64,000 bases of DNA, taken from positions 1,581,671 through 1,645,670 of the forward strand of contig ML133409.1 of the NCBI GenBank assembly GCA_003864495.1, given 5' to 3'. Position numbers and translations under genes: made by a program. Shown here one piece after another: positions 51,398-63,980 of the stretch. Source of the DNA: Nemopilema nomurai (lineage: Eukaryota > Cnidaria > Scyphozoa > Rhizostomeae > Rhizostomatidae). Position 1 is the first letter of the stretch. Every line of letters starts with the position of its first letter. The notes under the pieces are model-generated. The model was not told where the DNA came from. It was given only the letters and a program-made list of their open reading frames with translations, and did no database searches.

Positions 51398-52454
51398 AGT
51401 GAGAAGATCATTAACTTCTTTCCATTCTATATTACATTGAAAAATATTTTGCTCCACACAAAGTTGGGGGGAGGGCATGCCCCCGGTTTCGCTGGCCCTG
51501 TAACTATGCCGTTAGTTTTCTATAAGCTTGTTTTGTGATCACGGTATGCATGTGAATAGCGAAGGACACCGACGATCGAACCTCGTTCCTTGTACATTTC
51601 TACCTGGGAAATGATGGGCAAGAAGACTTTATCAAAAGCACAATAGCAGACACATATATAATGCAAGACTTGCGTTCTCTTGAAGCTCAGGTTGCTGGCG
51701 TATTCCTCGCGAGCAAAAGCACTTTTGTCGGTGAAACTCTGAGGAATGCAAGAACGTCGCACCAAACTGACGAATACAGCAGTGAAAAATTCATTACTGT
51801 TTTCAAGGTTATAGTGGTTGTATGGTCCAACCAGTGGTTCAAAGCAGAAATCTGAACCGTTGCAACGAAACGAATCGAAAACAGGTCTGAATCTCTTACG
51901 GAAAAGTAGCAGATGTTCTCAGGAGTGTTGACATCTGGTAAACCTACTTGTGATTCATCACAGCATAATATGCCAGCTTTCTAATAGAGCAGCCAAAAGC
52001 ACCTACATCGTTGCTTCAAAAGGTGTAGGGAGTAAGTGCCCACTTTTGGATGGGTAGAAGACAGGTTGCACGGAGTCCTGAACAAAAAATGTTTGCTGTA
52101 CTATTCTGAGATTGTCAATCTGTGATTTTCGAGCGATGTCTAGGACGTGGATGGAGCTGAAGAGCCGTACGATGAAAAATTAAAAGCACAAGAATAACAC
52201 GCGGGGCTCGTTGTTGAAAACAATTCACAAGCATTCTGGAAGTGATTAGCAGACAGCGTGAATGGAGATAGAAGTACCTGAACTTCTTTGAAGAACCTTG
52301 ACAAAGTTAAAAAACAAAGGAAAAGATACACACAAGTCTTTCGTGCAATGATTCACCATCTTCGTTTGTCTCCCGAAGAGGCTTAAGAGTCTTCTGAGGA
52401 AAGGCTGTACCGAAGGTTGCTGCTGTAGGTTCTGCCGAGAAGAACTGCGGTCGC

Positions 52455-53558
52455 ATGGACAATCCAAATATGAGCATCGCAAGCACCAACTCTACCTCGC
52501 TGCGACCCATAATCTCGGACCAAACTTACACGTCAGTGGCACTGTACATGATAATTGTTGGGTCGATGAGTGTCATCCTCAACTCGATAGCCGCTTACGT
52601 TTTGATTGCAAAATTGAAATTCTCCAGTCCACAGTCGCACATTCTGGTCAGCTTGACCTTAGGCGACGCGTTGTGCAATGCAATTTCGGTTCCATTAACC
52701 GTCTATGCAAACTTCGCTAAAGGCTGGACGCTGGGTCAGAATGCCTGCGCTTTCTACGGCTTCGCAACATTCTCTGCTGGCCTTTCCAGCATCTACCACC
52801 TACTTTTACTATCAACAGAGCGATTCGTGGCAGTCGTTCATCCATTCCAAAGCGAGACGTTGCTCCGACCGGGCCAAATAAACCGGTCTATTGCCCTGGC
52901 CTGGATACTTTCAGTAGCTGTAGCATCGTTGCCGCTTTTTGGCTGGTCTTCATACAAGTTGGAGGGAATAGGCACTTCGTGTTCCGTCGACCTGTTTCCG
53001 AATTCTCTCAACAGCATCAGCTACACCATCTTCATACTGGCAATTGGGTATGTCGTACCAATGGGCATCATTGTTTTCTTGAACGCCCGCTTTCTCAAAG
53101 AAGTGAACAAACTAACTGAAACAAAAGGATCGTACCGCACCAACGCAATTGGCTTCCAGGCCAATGCTAATTTGGTAAAGGAAGACAAAAGGCTTAGAAG
53201 ACAAATGGGTTTCCTCGTCTGTTCCCTTATAGCTTCTTTTAATTTGGCTTGGTTTCCTTACGCTGTCACGGTGATGTATGGTCTGGCCAAAGGTGCCCCA
53301 TTCGACAACGCATTGATATCCAGCATTCCATCGTACTTTGCCAAATCATACTCTGTTTATGATCCGATTATATACTTCCTTCTAGACAAAAAGTTTAGGT
53401 CCTCGTTGTTCCAGTGCCTTGGCAGGGGTGGTAAGAGCAATAGGGTGGTGGACCCAAAAGAGAGAACCAAAAATCATATTGCTACGTTGCAGGAACTCGA
53501 GAAAAATACCTTCGAACTGAAGACCCGTGGGATCGGCGAAGACAATCGAAGGCGGTAG
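52455..53558 (+). CDS. Intronless opsin (cnidopsin-like), opsin 2
   Basis: Second opsin, 367 residues in a single exon on the same strand as opsin 1, 5.2 kb downstream. The ATG is the first after an in-frame TGA some 60 bases upstream. Landmarks: N43, D71, C98 with C176, W150, E170 in GWSSYKLEGIGTSC, W266-F-P268, retinal lysine K297 in PSYFAKSYSVYDP, and D303-P304-I-I-Y307. The motif at the end of helix 3 is E122-R123-F124, so the usual tyrosine is replaced. The helix 8 tripeptide is DKK. The third loop and the tail, rich in lysine and arginine, differ strongly from opsin 1, so G-protein coupling or arrestin binding may differ. N5 and N12 are possible glycosylation sites. It is a paralogue of opsin 1, probably an old local duplication. 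Confidence 0.93.
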   Translation: MDNPNMSIASTNSTSLRPIISDQTYTSVALYMIIVGSMSVILNSIAAYVLIAKLKFSSPQSHILVSLTLGDALCNAISVPLTVYANFAKGWTLGQNACAFYGFATFSAGLSSIYHLLLLSTERFVAVVHPFQSETLLRPGQINRSIALAWILSVAVASLPLFGWSSYKLEGIGTSCSVDLFPNSLNSISYTIFILAIGYVVPMGIIVFLNARFLKEVNKLTETKGSYRTNAIGFQANANLVKEDKRLRRQMGFLVCSLIASFNLAWFPYAVTVMYGLAKGAPFDNALISSIPSYFAKSYSVYDPIIYFLLDKKFRSSLFQCLGRGGKSNRVVDPKERTKNHIATLQELEKNTFELKTRGIGEDNRRR

Positions 53559-56500
53559 AATTGTTTATATACTGACAAGAAGCATCTTTCGCAAGAAACA
53601 CAAATACAAGCTAAAGTATATTCAACAAAAGGCTTAAGTTGCTATGAAGATCATCGCTTGTCTTGCTTAAACAGAGCACGAATGCCAAGATACAAGTATT
53701 TGCGAAGCAGCTTGTGAAAGGTCTCTTAATCTGTTTTGTTGCGCCATACAAAACAATCGTGAACACGAAGCAACGTCATACACCACGCCGATCTGAAATG
53801 TGCTACTTTGTATGTAAGAAAGAAGAAGGATAACAAGCAGGTTGATCTAGAACGGTCGCTCCAGTGCAATTGGCTTATTGTACGCTTGCAGAAAAATACC
53901 AACCGTCGCGCCAAACTACGCTGCAAATTAATGTCCACCTTTCAGGGTGCAAAAATGCAGTGCCAATTAGTTTTACAAACCAAAATTAGCCAAACGTTGC
54001 TGCATTCCATCATAGCCTCTTACTTGTATCAGAAAAGTACACAAGGACTTGGTAAATGCAGGTGACTGTTAGGGTATTGACGAACTTTTCGGTGGAAAAT
54101 CATTGAACTTTCAAGCTTAAAATCACAGGCTAAAATGTAAGCTTATTGAAAAATCATGCGTATCAATTTAAAGTATCACGCATCAATTCGCTTACGCCAC
54201 TGTAAAAGAAACTATTTTCATTAGATCATATAATTAAGTTTGAGCATTTAGTTCAGTGTTCGATACAAGGTTCCCCATTGGAGTAATTTCTTTAAGAGAC
54301 TGAAACGCCAACTCACTAACAAGTTGCCACTACTATAATCAAATTAAAACAACTTAATGCTGTTGTATGTTTTTGAAAACCCCTTCTCTGCCACTACAGT
54401 GCAAAGTCCTACAATGGACTCTTACATCCCTCTTCGGCTGTTATGCGTGGAGTCATGCCAGCTAGTGGTCATTGTCACAAAGCAATTCTTTATTATCATG
54501 ATTCACAGGAAAACTGGTGAATACATTTTGTGGCGCACTGCTTTGTGCCACTCTCAAAAAGCTAGCAAGTGACAAAAATGGTTACTGTCTTCTGTCGAGA
54601 AGAAGGAAAATAATTAATGCAGTTTGGGACCTGTGACTTGCCGCAAATGGTTCTATAATAAAAACATGTCGTGAACGGCATGCGTTGGAGAACGCCAAAT
54701 AGATGAAGCCGACAGTTAGTAGAAATATTTATTCTTGACCAAACCACCTGCAGCATAATTGAATGTTTTGAACTGGAAAGATGGCTACATGCTGCAGACT
54801 ACACATGGTCTTTTCACGTGACAATTGATATCGTATAGAACAGTAATTTCACTTAACGAACAGTAATCCTTATCTTTAGGCATCCAAGCAAACCTTGTAG
54901 AATTACGCAGTGTTGAAGAAGTACGCTTCCCCGAATACATTTTGCCGAAGATAAGCAAACGACTTGCACTTAAGAAGATACCTTTCGAAATTTGAAGGTC
55001 GCTTGTTTTGTATCGATAGCACAACGAAAGCATTTGAACAGCATTGCTGCGCTGAGGCGACACAATTATTTTTGTTATTGCGATTGGGTCAACATCACCT
55101 GAATATTCACTAGCATCTTGCTAAAACCCCATTAAAGGCAGATGTTGTGTTAGTTTTGCAATTATGTGGGAGACTGGACGCGAGAGCTCAGTTCAAGATG
55201 ACAATGATGAAGCAACAACAACATCCATACAGCAACATTGGATCGATGTCATACCAGCTCGGCTCGGTATCTTTGGACCTTTTGTCACGCCCAACTCAAA
55301 CTTCGAATGAACTTCGAATAGTTACAAACATAGGGGGAAATGATTTCTTTTTTGCCCCTAGGCGGTAGTGTTATCTCTTGTACAAATATGCCTAATGCAC
55401 ATAGGGAGGAGAGAGTTCACTTGCTTTCATGATTGAATTTTGGCAGGGGAGTGGTGAGTTGAGTCAAGGGAAGCGCAGAATATTGGACAACTATGAATGC
55501 TAATTACTTCTCTTAGTATTTGCTGGTTGCAGCAAGAGACAATTAAAGGAAATAATGTATATAGACTGCGAGATAGATTGTGAATGTTTGAAATCACCCT
55601 GGATAAACAATCCATAGAATTCGAAAGACATTTTGCGCGATTTTTGATCATTTTGTTGAATCCTTCTGTATTCTTTTGGCCCTTTTTCGTAGTCTTACAG
55701 GGCTCCACAACGATGGAAAGTGAAGGTGTTGATCAAACAGAGGGTTATCATGATGATTATTACTGACAGAGAGAAGCAGTTAAAAGGTATGCGCATGGCC
55801 AATAGCACAGGTTTGATCTTGGTGGACGTTGCAAAAGAAAAAAAGGCAAGTCTAGCGATTTACGTTCTCTGAATTTGAATCAGCCTTGAGCTGAAGGAAC
55901 ATAAAAAAGTAAAAGCTTGGTTCAGAATTGAGCTGGATACATGCATAAAATGACTTGCTTAGCATGTTGACAATGCAAATTGCTGCTATTTTATTTCACA
56001 TGAACTCAGATATGTGCATTTCAAACTGGTAGCCCACATACTTCTTCCTATCAAGTCGGCAACATGCAGCGAAATTTGAATTTCAGCTCTGCTTCCTCTC
56101 TCAATGGAACTTTCTTCCTGATAGAGTAGAGGAAGGGATGCGCAGGTGCGATGCACAAGGTTTTCACTATGGCTGCATAATTCGTTTTCACTATACGAAT
56201 TGATTTAGACAACGGATAACAGCGGTCAAAGAAAGCAAAAGAGAATTTCCAGAAAACGCTTTTGACAGTCTGACAGTGCAATTAAAATGCTTAATTCACG
56301 TCAAATGTTCTCACCATGTCCATTATGTTGTCTACAACTCACTATGTAGCCACTGAGAATAAACTTAAATCTTTCGCACTTACCTTCTGATTCAACTTTC
56401 CAACTGAACATACTGTTAGAATTAAAAAAAAGAAAAACTCAGCAATTGATTGAGCAGTATCAGCTCTCTGTTGAGGTTGTTTTTTTCAGAATGATGTATG

Positions 56501-58399
56501 GCCTAACGTGCACGTGGTTGTTCAAACCTTTTTTAATATCCGGGGTGGAAAAATTATCAAACCAATGCATACAAAATTCACATTGGTTGCTTTGGAACAA
56601 AATCAGCATGCTTATTAACAGTAGCAGAATAATGCAGATTAATGAAAGAATACTCTTTTCTTTTCAAGTCCCAGGGAGGAATTTTTCATCCTATGGTTTT
56701 TGATCGGTTACATTTAAAGCAATTTTAAATATGCAAGATTCTGGTTAGACCAAGCCTTATTGTCTGATCCAAGAAATACTGTACATATTATTGCAAGTCA
56801 CAACAGATATGACTATGTTCCTAACATTTAGAGTCACTGTACTTCTGAATGGTCAAAGGGCTCAACTTTACATAGCAGCTTGTTCACGGTGCAGAAAATA
56901 TTTGCTTTCTTAACTGCGGTCCCAGAAAGAAAAATATTTTCCCCACCCCTGAAATATATATTACTTGCATTGAGGCTAAAAGGTTTATAGATGGTCTTTC
57001 TTCTGGCGTGAAGTACTTTGTGACAGAGACTACACCTTCGAAAACAATTTTACTCAAAGATGGACTTACGCTGAGTCAGCAGATAAATGTGCGCTTTGGA
57101 AGCAAATTAAAACACAAGGGGTTAATGACGTAAGAGAGACTTTAGCATGATACTTCATTTACTGAACTAGTTTGGGAATGCCTTGTCAAAGAACAACTAC
57201 CTTTAATGTCACTAAGCACTACAATGTCTGCCAAAAGTAGTTGGAACACCGTGGGATTTTTTTGATTTTGCGACCCCCGTTCTATTCCCGTCTTGCCTTG
57301 GTAGCTACAACCCCTTTGTCCCCTTAAACATCTGTAGGGGAAGGCCACAGGTACGCGAGAATACTTCATCTTTGCTTTTAGGATTATTCACTTTTGCGCT
57401 ACACAACATTGTTTGTGGGGCGAGGGGATTTGGCAACTTGCGCGGTGCGTAAATTAGAGCAAGTGTTCCAATACTTTCGGCAGGGATTGTAGGCGGACGA
57501 AGGCTGGCCTCACTTGCGGTCAGGAGATGACGACGCGATACGCTTCAAAAGTGCACACATTGGCTGCTGATATTTCACAGCACGAGGGAAAAAAGGGCAA
57601 AAATAATTTCTTTTCGCATAACTTTCGCAGCTGCGTCCGTTTCAGTGACGTTGCTCTTTCAATAGCTGTACATATGTATGAAATTGCTTAAGACGAAAGA
57701 AATGGCTGCTTCTCTGTGTGCCGCGTTAGGCCGACCGAGTGCTGCTTGGAACTGACGGTCAAAGAGCCCAACTCTCTCACTCACTTTGAAGGCCCTTGAG
57801 AGTCACTGAAAAACAAATAATATCAGTTGTTAACTCAATGTTTTAAATCAGGATTCTGTTAAGAAGTGTTCCTACATGAAAAGATTGTGTTATAATCATT
57901 AAGTATGCTAACAAACTCGAGTTAACAGCTCTTTAGCCAAAATTTTGCACCAAATGTGAGTGCCAAACTTCGCATCTAAATCCACAAATGTATTAGGTAG
58001 GAGGCTGTTCCCTAAGAAGGTTTATAAGCGTTGCAGGGGCGAGCAACTGTCAATGAAACTTTAAAAAAGCACAACATGGACAAGTAGCGATTCTTCTACC
58101 TTATCTTTTTGGTCGGGTCTTAAATGGTGATGTCTGATGATCTGTCATGCCGAAATCGGAATGGCCTTCCCTGAAAATAGAGCAAACAACAATTTTAGTA
58201 AATGAAACAAACAATCGTTACTGAAGTGTAATGAATATATGAAGATTCGGTTTTCTATTAATTTATAAGTTTCTCAGTTTTACAGATCACGATCTCAGTT
58301 TAACAGATCCATTTTGGGAAGTTCATTTTAGATGGGTTATATTTCAACTTGGCGACCAAACTGAGCTCTTACTAAATTAGAACAATCTATGCCTAATCA
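53559..58399. other. Gene-poor interval after opsin 2
   Basis: Nearly 5 kb without a gene I can support. Short open frames exist on both strands (up to 93 codons) but none shows motifs or paired splice sites. A GC-richer patch at 57420-57560 and 57700-57770 may be a promoter or an old exon; nothing identifies it. Confidence 0.4.
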
Positions 58400-58486
58400 G
58401 AGTTCTTGCGTCAGAGTTCTTGCGTCAGAGTTCTTGCGTCTGCGGTCTTGCGTCTCTGTCTTGCGTCTGCGGTCTTGCGTCTGCGC
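58400..58486. repeat. 14-bp minisatellite, about six units
   Basis: Three clean units of AGAGTTCTTGCGTC are followed by three degenerate ones (TGCGGTCTTGCGTC type). The period and the core GTTCTTGC are the same as in the unrelated-looking array at 12357-12677. Confidence 0.85.
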
Positions 58487-58588
58487 CAACTATTGCATTT
58501 CGCATGTAAATTCATTCGAGAGGCGTGCCTACATAAACATGGGGCCACTCTTATAGAGGTGCCACCTATGAGGTGCTGCCAAGAATGG

Positions 58589-58636
58589 TCAGTCATCAAA
58601 AATGCCTAATCGAAATGCGTCATGACCTTTCTCCAA
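58589..58636 (-). CDS. ZFYVE19: Candidate last exon of the ZFYVE19-like gene
   Basis: After a CTGCAG acceptor the minus strand reads LEKGHDAFRLGIFDD and stops. EGHDAF directly follows the zinc-binding CxxC module at the end of vertebrate ZFYVE19, so the match and its place, 1.9 kb downstream on the right strand, are suggestive. The phase is a problem. The good donor of the previous exon (TACAA|GTATGT) leaves two bases, whereas this exon needs phase 0. A weaker donor six bases further (TAT|GTTGGT), or an acceptor further upstream (TAAG at about 58695), would restore the frame. Confidence 0.35.
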   Translation of the reverse strand: MEKGHDAFRLGIFDD

Positions 58637-60489
58637 CTGCAGTTCAGCTGCGGAAATTCCGTCGAAGAATATTCTTCGCGCCTTCAAAACTCTTAGGCAG
58701 CATAGGCAGGCACTTGAAAAAACCTTGCGAAATGCATCCTTTATTTATCGATAATCGTCGTGCCACGGGCCCCTTATACGTCGATTCCCTCTGGCAAATC
58801 TGGGCCGTTTTCTCAAGCTTTTCGTCAGGCTTAGCTTTGGAGGCTGATTACTCCCACGTTCTCCCCATCTAGGAAACGTCCCTAATTGAAAACGTTTCAG
58901 TACAAGAAAACATACAACATCCTGCTGAAATAAATTATTGATGAGACCCCAGATAATCAACAAAATTATCGGCTAAAACTGTTAGGCGAGAGAAGATCTC
59001 TAGAAAAGTTGATTGCTCAGTCTGTAATCCAACAACAACAACAAATGTCCTTTGCCTGGCGCCGTTCTTTGTTAAACTCAAAATATTCATATGCTCATAG
59101 CAGTAAAAAGGCGCACATTAAATGGCTCTTGGATGCAACCGACAAACATGATAACCTACACATGCTGATCATTATCAGTGATTTTGAGTCTAGAAGCTCG
59201 GGTATTAGAAAGACTTATGTTGACCTGAAAGATAAAACTCAGCTTATCACAGATATCCTTATCCGACTTCTAAAGTCTACATTGATTTTGCCAAGACAGC
59301 AGGCTCCTCCATGGCCTTTGACTATCTTGTTATAGTCTAGTTTGGTTAACGCACTGTTAGCTGCCTCGTTCTGAAGACAACTGACTGTCAGCGTGCCTCG
59401 TTCCTAAGAAAAACCCTAAGGAAGTTAAAGCCAAATAGCCTCAATGACGCTTGTCATACTTTAGATTTCATAGTTGGGATGCACTATGGAAAGGCGATGT
59501 GTTGTAAGATGCCTTGTTGCAAGGCGGCCACTTTTACTATAGGGGACACCACAGAGAACAAACGCTTCGAAAAGATGTGCCTGACCTAGAGAAGACTTTG
59601 AGTGGGACGGCAGGAAACTCGCTTAAAATATAATAACTTAAATGTCTTCCTTAATATGTGGAAAAACGGGAAAATTCAAACACCCACATAGCGGATTTAC
59701 GTTCTTTTACATCTGAAAGAACGGCTGCGATAAGATATTCATCATCAGAGCTTAGCGGCTCCTGGCACTAACAGAAACCACACCGCCGAGATACGCAAAT
59801 ACTTTCTTTCATCGTCATAACTTCTGTCTAGATTTCAAAATCTAAAAACCACCGAAACACTGAAAAACCCTTTGATTGCTGCAAACGTGAGAGATTAAAC
59901 ATGAGGGCCTTTATCAATTATACATTCTGGGATAAAAAGGGCGTCAAGGAGCTCAACAGAGGAATTTTGAATGAATGGGAAAGTGTAAGAGCAATACACA
60001 ATTCTGTGGACTTTCTTTCTTGGGGCGCATGCCATATCTGCATTTTTCTTTTCAAGGCCCCAAATCGGGAACAAAGCTGGGGGTATTTAAAGAGAAATTC
60101 AACTAGTGCAGTGGGGTCTTCCTGTAATGTCGTGAAGCTCTTTTATACTCACACATCTATATATTTTCTTTGTATATTCAATTGTAAACGTTGAAACAAA
60201 AACTGCGACAACTTCGTGTATCGAATGTTAGTTGTGCGACTTTTGAATGAACAAATTTTAAAAGTTGACCTGAGCCATCATCTTACAAGTAAACAATAAT
60301 CAGAACCACACCTGCCCCTTCCATTTTACATTGGGCAGTAAAGACGAGCTACTGCGAAGCAGCCTCTCAAGCGAGCCTCAGCGAAGCAGCCTTTCAAGCG
60401 ACTCACTGCCCAGCGCCTGCCCAGCGCCAGAAGGACCACTCGCACTGGTCACTGACAGTGGCAAAGGGAAACATTCAAAACCAACATAC

Positions 60490-63400
60490 TTGTAGCATCG
60501 CCTGCAGTACAGGTCATCATCGCAACCATGGCAACGGAGTGATGCATCAGCGTTACAAATGCAGCACCAAGGCAGCTCTTGTTCTGTGTCATCATTATGA
60601 CCACCGAGAGACGGTCTCCAGGATACAGTGTGACTTGGCACTGCTGGTAGGTGCTGGAGAAAGTAAAAAAAGATTCTTTGGCGCACACGATAAAGTTACT
60701 ATAGGGTAAAGCGTTTTCTAAAAAGTTCTTTGCTTGAATAGCAAACCCCTCGGCCTTCCTTCTTCCACAAATAAAGCAACCAGAATTTGCTCATGAGGAC
60801 CCATGGGCATAAGAATCACTACTAGCTCTATGTAGCGTAATAGAAATAAAAAAACACAAAAACTACTGCCAAACTAACCAATATCGCAACTAGTATTCCA
60901 ACTTCAGTCTTTCAACAATGTGGTTTGCGTCACGATCATCACAAGAAAATGCGTTTCTACTGGGAACAACCAATTCTTTGGGCGTGTTTTATGTAAATAT
61001 TGATCATCACGTTTTATTCCGAATATCTATCTTTTGGGCTGAATATTGGGACAGCTTGCCCGAAGGCAAAGCTGCAAGTGAAAACGACAAAGATAAGGTG
61101 CGATGCGAGACTTGATTGTACGCAGACATAACTGATTGTGACCTTGAGGCTGTTTGGAGAGAAACTGTCAAATGACGCAAGTTCGTGATTTAAAGGCGCT
61201 TTGGACGGAATTTGACGGGAAAGCAAGAAAAGGTCAACGGAGCATAAGTGCCATACACATGGCTACGGTCAACTTCAAGGGACTATGTGGTTACATGTCA
61301 CAATTTGTACTCGGCATGTTTGTAAAGCAGACACGAAGACGCCATTCTTTCTTTCATTTTCTAGAGACGAGCAAGATACAGTGGAACAAAACTTGAAGCA
61401 CTTTTCATACAACACTTCTTAGAGCATGCCAACGTCTATATGACCAAAATGACCAGAGTATACAAAATGACTAAAAACTAAAACAATGTGCGCCAATTAG
61501 AAGCTTGGCAAAACCATCAATGAATAAAATTGTTGCAGAAGACACTTGAAGAAAGATTATAAAGAAATAAAAGACATATTCCATTAGGAGACATCCTAAA
61601 GCAGTTCTAAAACACATTGGCATTACTAAAACGTTTTGGCACGTGTTTCATAGATCTTCTTACAGTAATTTCTCAATTGAAGGAACATCTGCAAATATGA
61701 GAACACTGCATAGTAAACAATTTGCCATAGCTCCGTAAAAACAATGGAAAATGTGGAAAAGGCAATTGAACTGTGGAGGATTAGTAAAAGTATGCCACAT
61801 AGAGTAAGAAGGCCAATCTCGTACCTAAAGAGCGAGCGAGCACTGTTAACAGATTAACTTAGTGCGATGTTAGCATGAGGACCAGCTCGAAAAGGATGCG
61901 ACAGCTTCAGTATACATCAACTTTGCTGAAAATTTAGGCAATCAACCGTGGACAAGCTGAGCAGAAAGAAGCCGTGCAAAACTTCCCAATTATCCCTGAG
62001 ATCTTTCAACATACAGAGTTCAAAATCGAACAAAAACCACATGCTCTCCACGGCCTTCGAACGGCACACCTAGTGATAGAGGACTGCTAAGAGCTTGAAC
62101 CCTATCATTCACAGCAAAAGATCACATTTAGGGGAAAAACCAAATTTGATTTAAAAAAACTGATCCAAAATGACAAAAAGAAGTGAGCTCAGTCAACATT
62201 TCCGCTCAGAAGCTGATAAAGTTATTGGAAATCCAAAGGAAGGTGATCCGCCGGTTAAGGAGAAAAAACGTGCTTTTTCACGATTGATTTTTCGTCGTTA
62301 TGAGTGCGTCATGCTTCAAGGAAGGACAAAATCTCAACGCAATTCGAAAATTGATTATGAAGATCATTTTGGGTAAACTTAACTCTTAGAGACAGCGATA
62401 AAAACAGAAGCTCTTATACAGAACAATTTTGAAATAAAGTACCATCGTAAACTGCAAAAATACCCTTGACACAGTGGTGTCTTTCATTGAAAGTAAATTA
62501 GACCTTTAGGAAATTGCCACTTTAAGTTTGCATTGAGTTTTAGTCCAGAAAATAGTAGCATTACTTGGTATAGTTTTGGAGCTTGACTCTACCACAAAAG
62601 TGTTAGTTCTGAAGTTGAGCTAGTTTCTAACAGAAATATTTGAAATCAACTGTTTGAATTTAGCTGTCGGAAAATTTTTTTCTCTGTCAAGCTTGTTTTA
62701 CGGCGAAGCTTTGAAAATCGTATGAGACAGGTAATAATTTCGAAAAGTTAGCTATTGTCGACATTCAAGCTTCCAATTAATACTGTAGTGTTCATTGCTG
62801 TTCAAACCGACACCCTAGAATTATTCATCTCCAAACATAATTCATCATATACTGTGCATTGAAAGGTAAATCAATCAAGAAAAGATAAAAATAATCTATA
62901 GGTTGAATAGTCAGTTCAGCAAACCAAAATTCGTTAAACTCTCACCAATTCATTTTCAGACACTCCTTTATTACTATCAACAAGATGACCTATAAATGAA
63001 CAAAATGAAGATTTTACAAAAAGCACAATAAATTCCGAAATACCTTCAGGTTTTAATAGCATAAGAACTCATGTGTACGTGTCACGAAAGTCGTCAAAGC
63101 TGTAACTAACTGACGTAGCCACTGTGACTACTAATTGATGGTGCAAATTATCACCTGTCCCAAGACTCCGCTAATATAACGTAGCACAAACAATCCAAAC
63201 CAACGATATGGCCTCAAGGACCATTGAGCCCTTTTCTCTGGCAACGTCCCAAAGCAAAATAGCAAAGCCTAGTAATAAAAATTAAATAAACAAAAATTGC
63301 ATCAATACTTATTTAGAAAATGGGAGAAAATAATAAGAATCGATTTGTCTATAGTGAGACGAAAGATTCATAATATCTAAATTCAAGCCTATCGGAATTC

Positions 63401-63980
63401 ATTTCCAATAATCTATACATAAAAATTTTGCCTTTCAACATCTTACTTTTCTCTGATTGTAACAATTCCTTTATAACAAAAAACTAGTGCACTGGGGATA
63501 CTAAAAAGGTTAGAGGGAAGCTTTACCATATCCTTCAGCATGCATTTTATCGTCAATTCTTGCCTCAGCGAGAGCCTGTACAAAGATTCAATGAAATGAT
63601 ACTCGGACGAGCATTGCTGTTAGCAAACTCTAAACGTTAAGTGCAAAATATATTATAAACTCATAGAAACTTTGGTTTTAATGAATGACGGAAAATATCC
63701 CAGTAGTAATTATAAATTCTGAGTACAGATGACCTTATAGTACTTATTGGTTGAAAGCATACCTACGTAATAAGAACGTTGGTCTGAATTCCAACAATCT
63801 CGTACGTGTGAGACTTGAAAAACTTAATAAGATCGTCTCTCCTATGCACATTCAGTGAAGCCATAATATTAAGCTACTTTCATGCTAAGCACAAGAATGC
63901 AACCTTTTTAACAACTTTGGCAGTTGCCTCCCCTTCGTCTTCTGAACTGTCATTGTCAGCTTCTGACGTCCTCACAGATT
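60490..63980 (-). CDS. ZFYVE19: ZFYVE19/ANCHR-like protein, C-terminal exons only
   Basis: ZFYVE19 (ANCHR) is a FYVE-domain regulator of the abscission checkpoint in cytokinesis. Three minus-strand exons fit its C-terminal half. 63904-63980 encodes an acidic stretch, [19 protein letters not shown]. 63527-63575 encodes [17 protein letters not shown], like the LTEEAxLDE motif. 60490-60643 encodes [17 protein letters not shown] followed by [15 protein letters not shown]. The last carries a cysteine-rich zinc module nearly identical to the family's [25 protein letters not shown]. Phases join (0, 1, then 2). The start of the 60490 exon could also be at 60653, by a different acceptor, but only the CTACCAG acceptor keeps frame with the exon at 63527. 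The FYVE finger and MIM motifs would lie right of the window. The GTTGCA donor at 63903 is weak. Confidence 0.72.
60654..63526. other. Intron of the ZFYVE19-like gene
   Basis: A 2.9-kb intron with no other exon I can support. At 61500-62450 the plus strand is purine-rich with long near-open frames, one of 68 codons (62170-62376) rich in lysine and arginine. This may be a decayed insertion; no motif identifies it. Confidence 0.4.

Larger units (their letters stand above)
48481..52454. other. Gene-poor interval between the two opsins
   Basis: No gene is supported. A LINE relic and a poly-G tract are listed separately. The rest is AT-rich, with many stops in all frames. Confidence 0.4.

Noticed and set aside
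57142..57369. Minus-strand 75-codon open frame in a GC-richer patch
   Set aside because: No recognisable domain, no splice pairing and no promoter; length is within chance.
62170..62376. 68-codon basic open frame on the plus strand
   Set aside because: It lies inside an intron of the ZFYVE19-like gene in purine-rich DNA and shows no recognisable motif.
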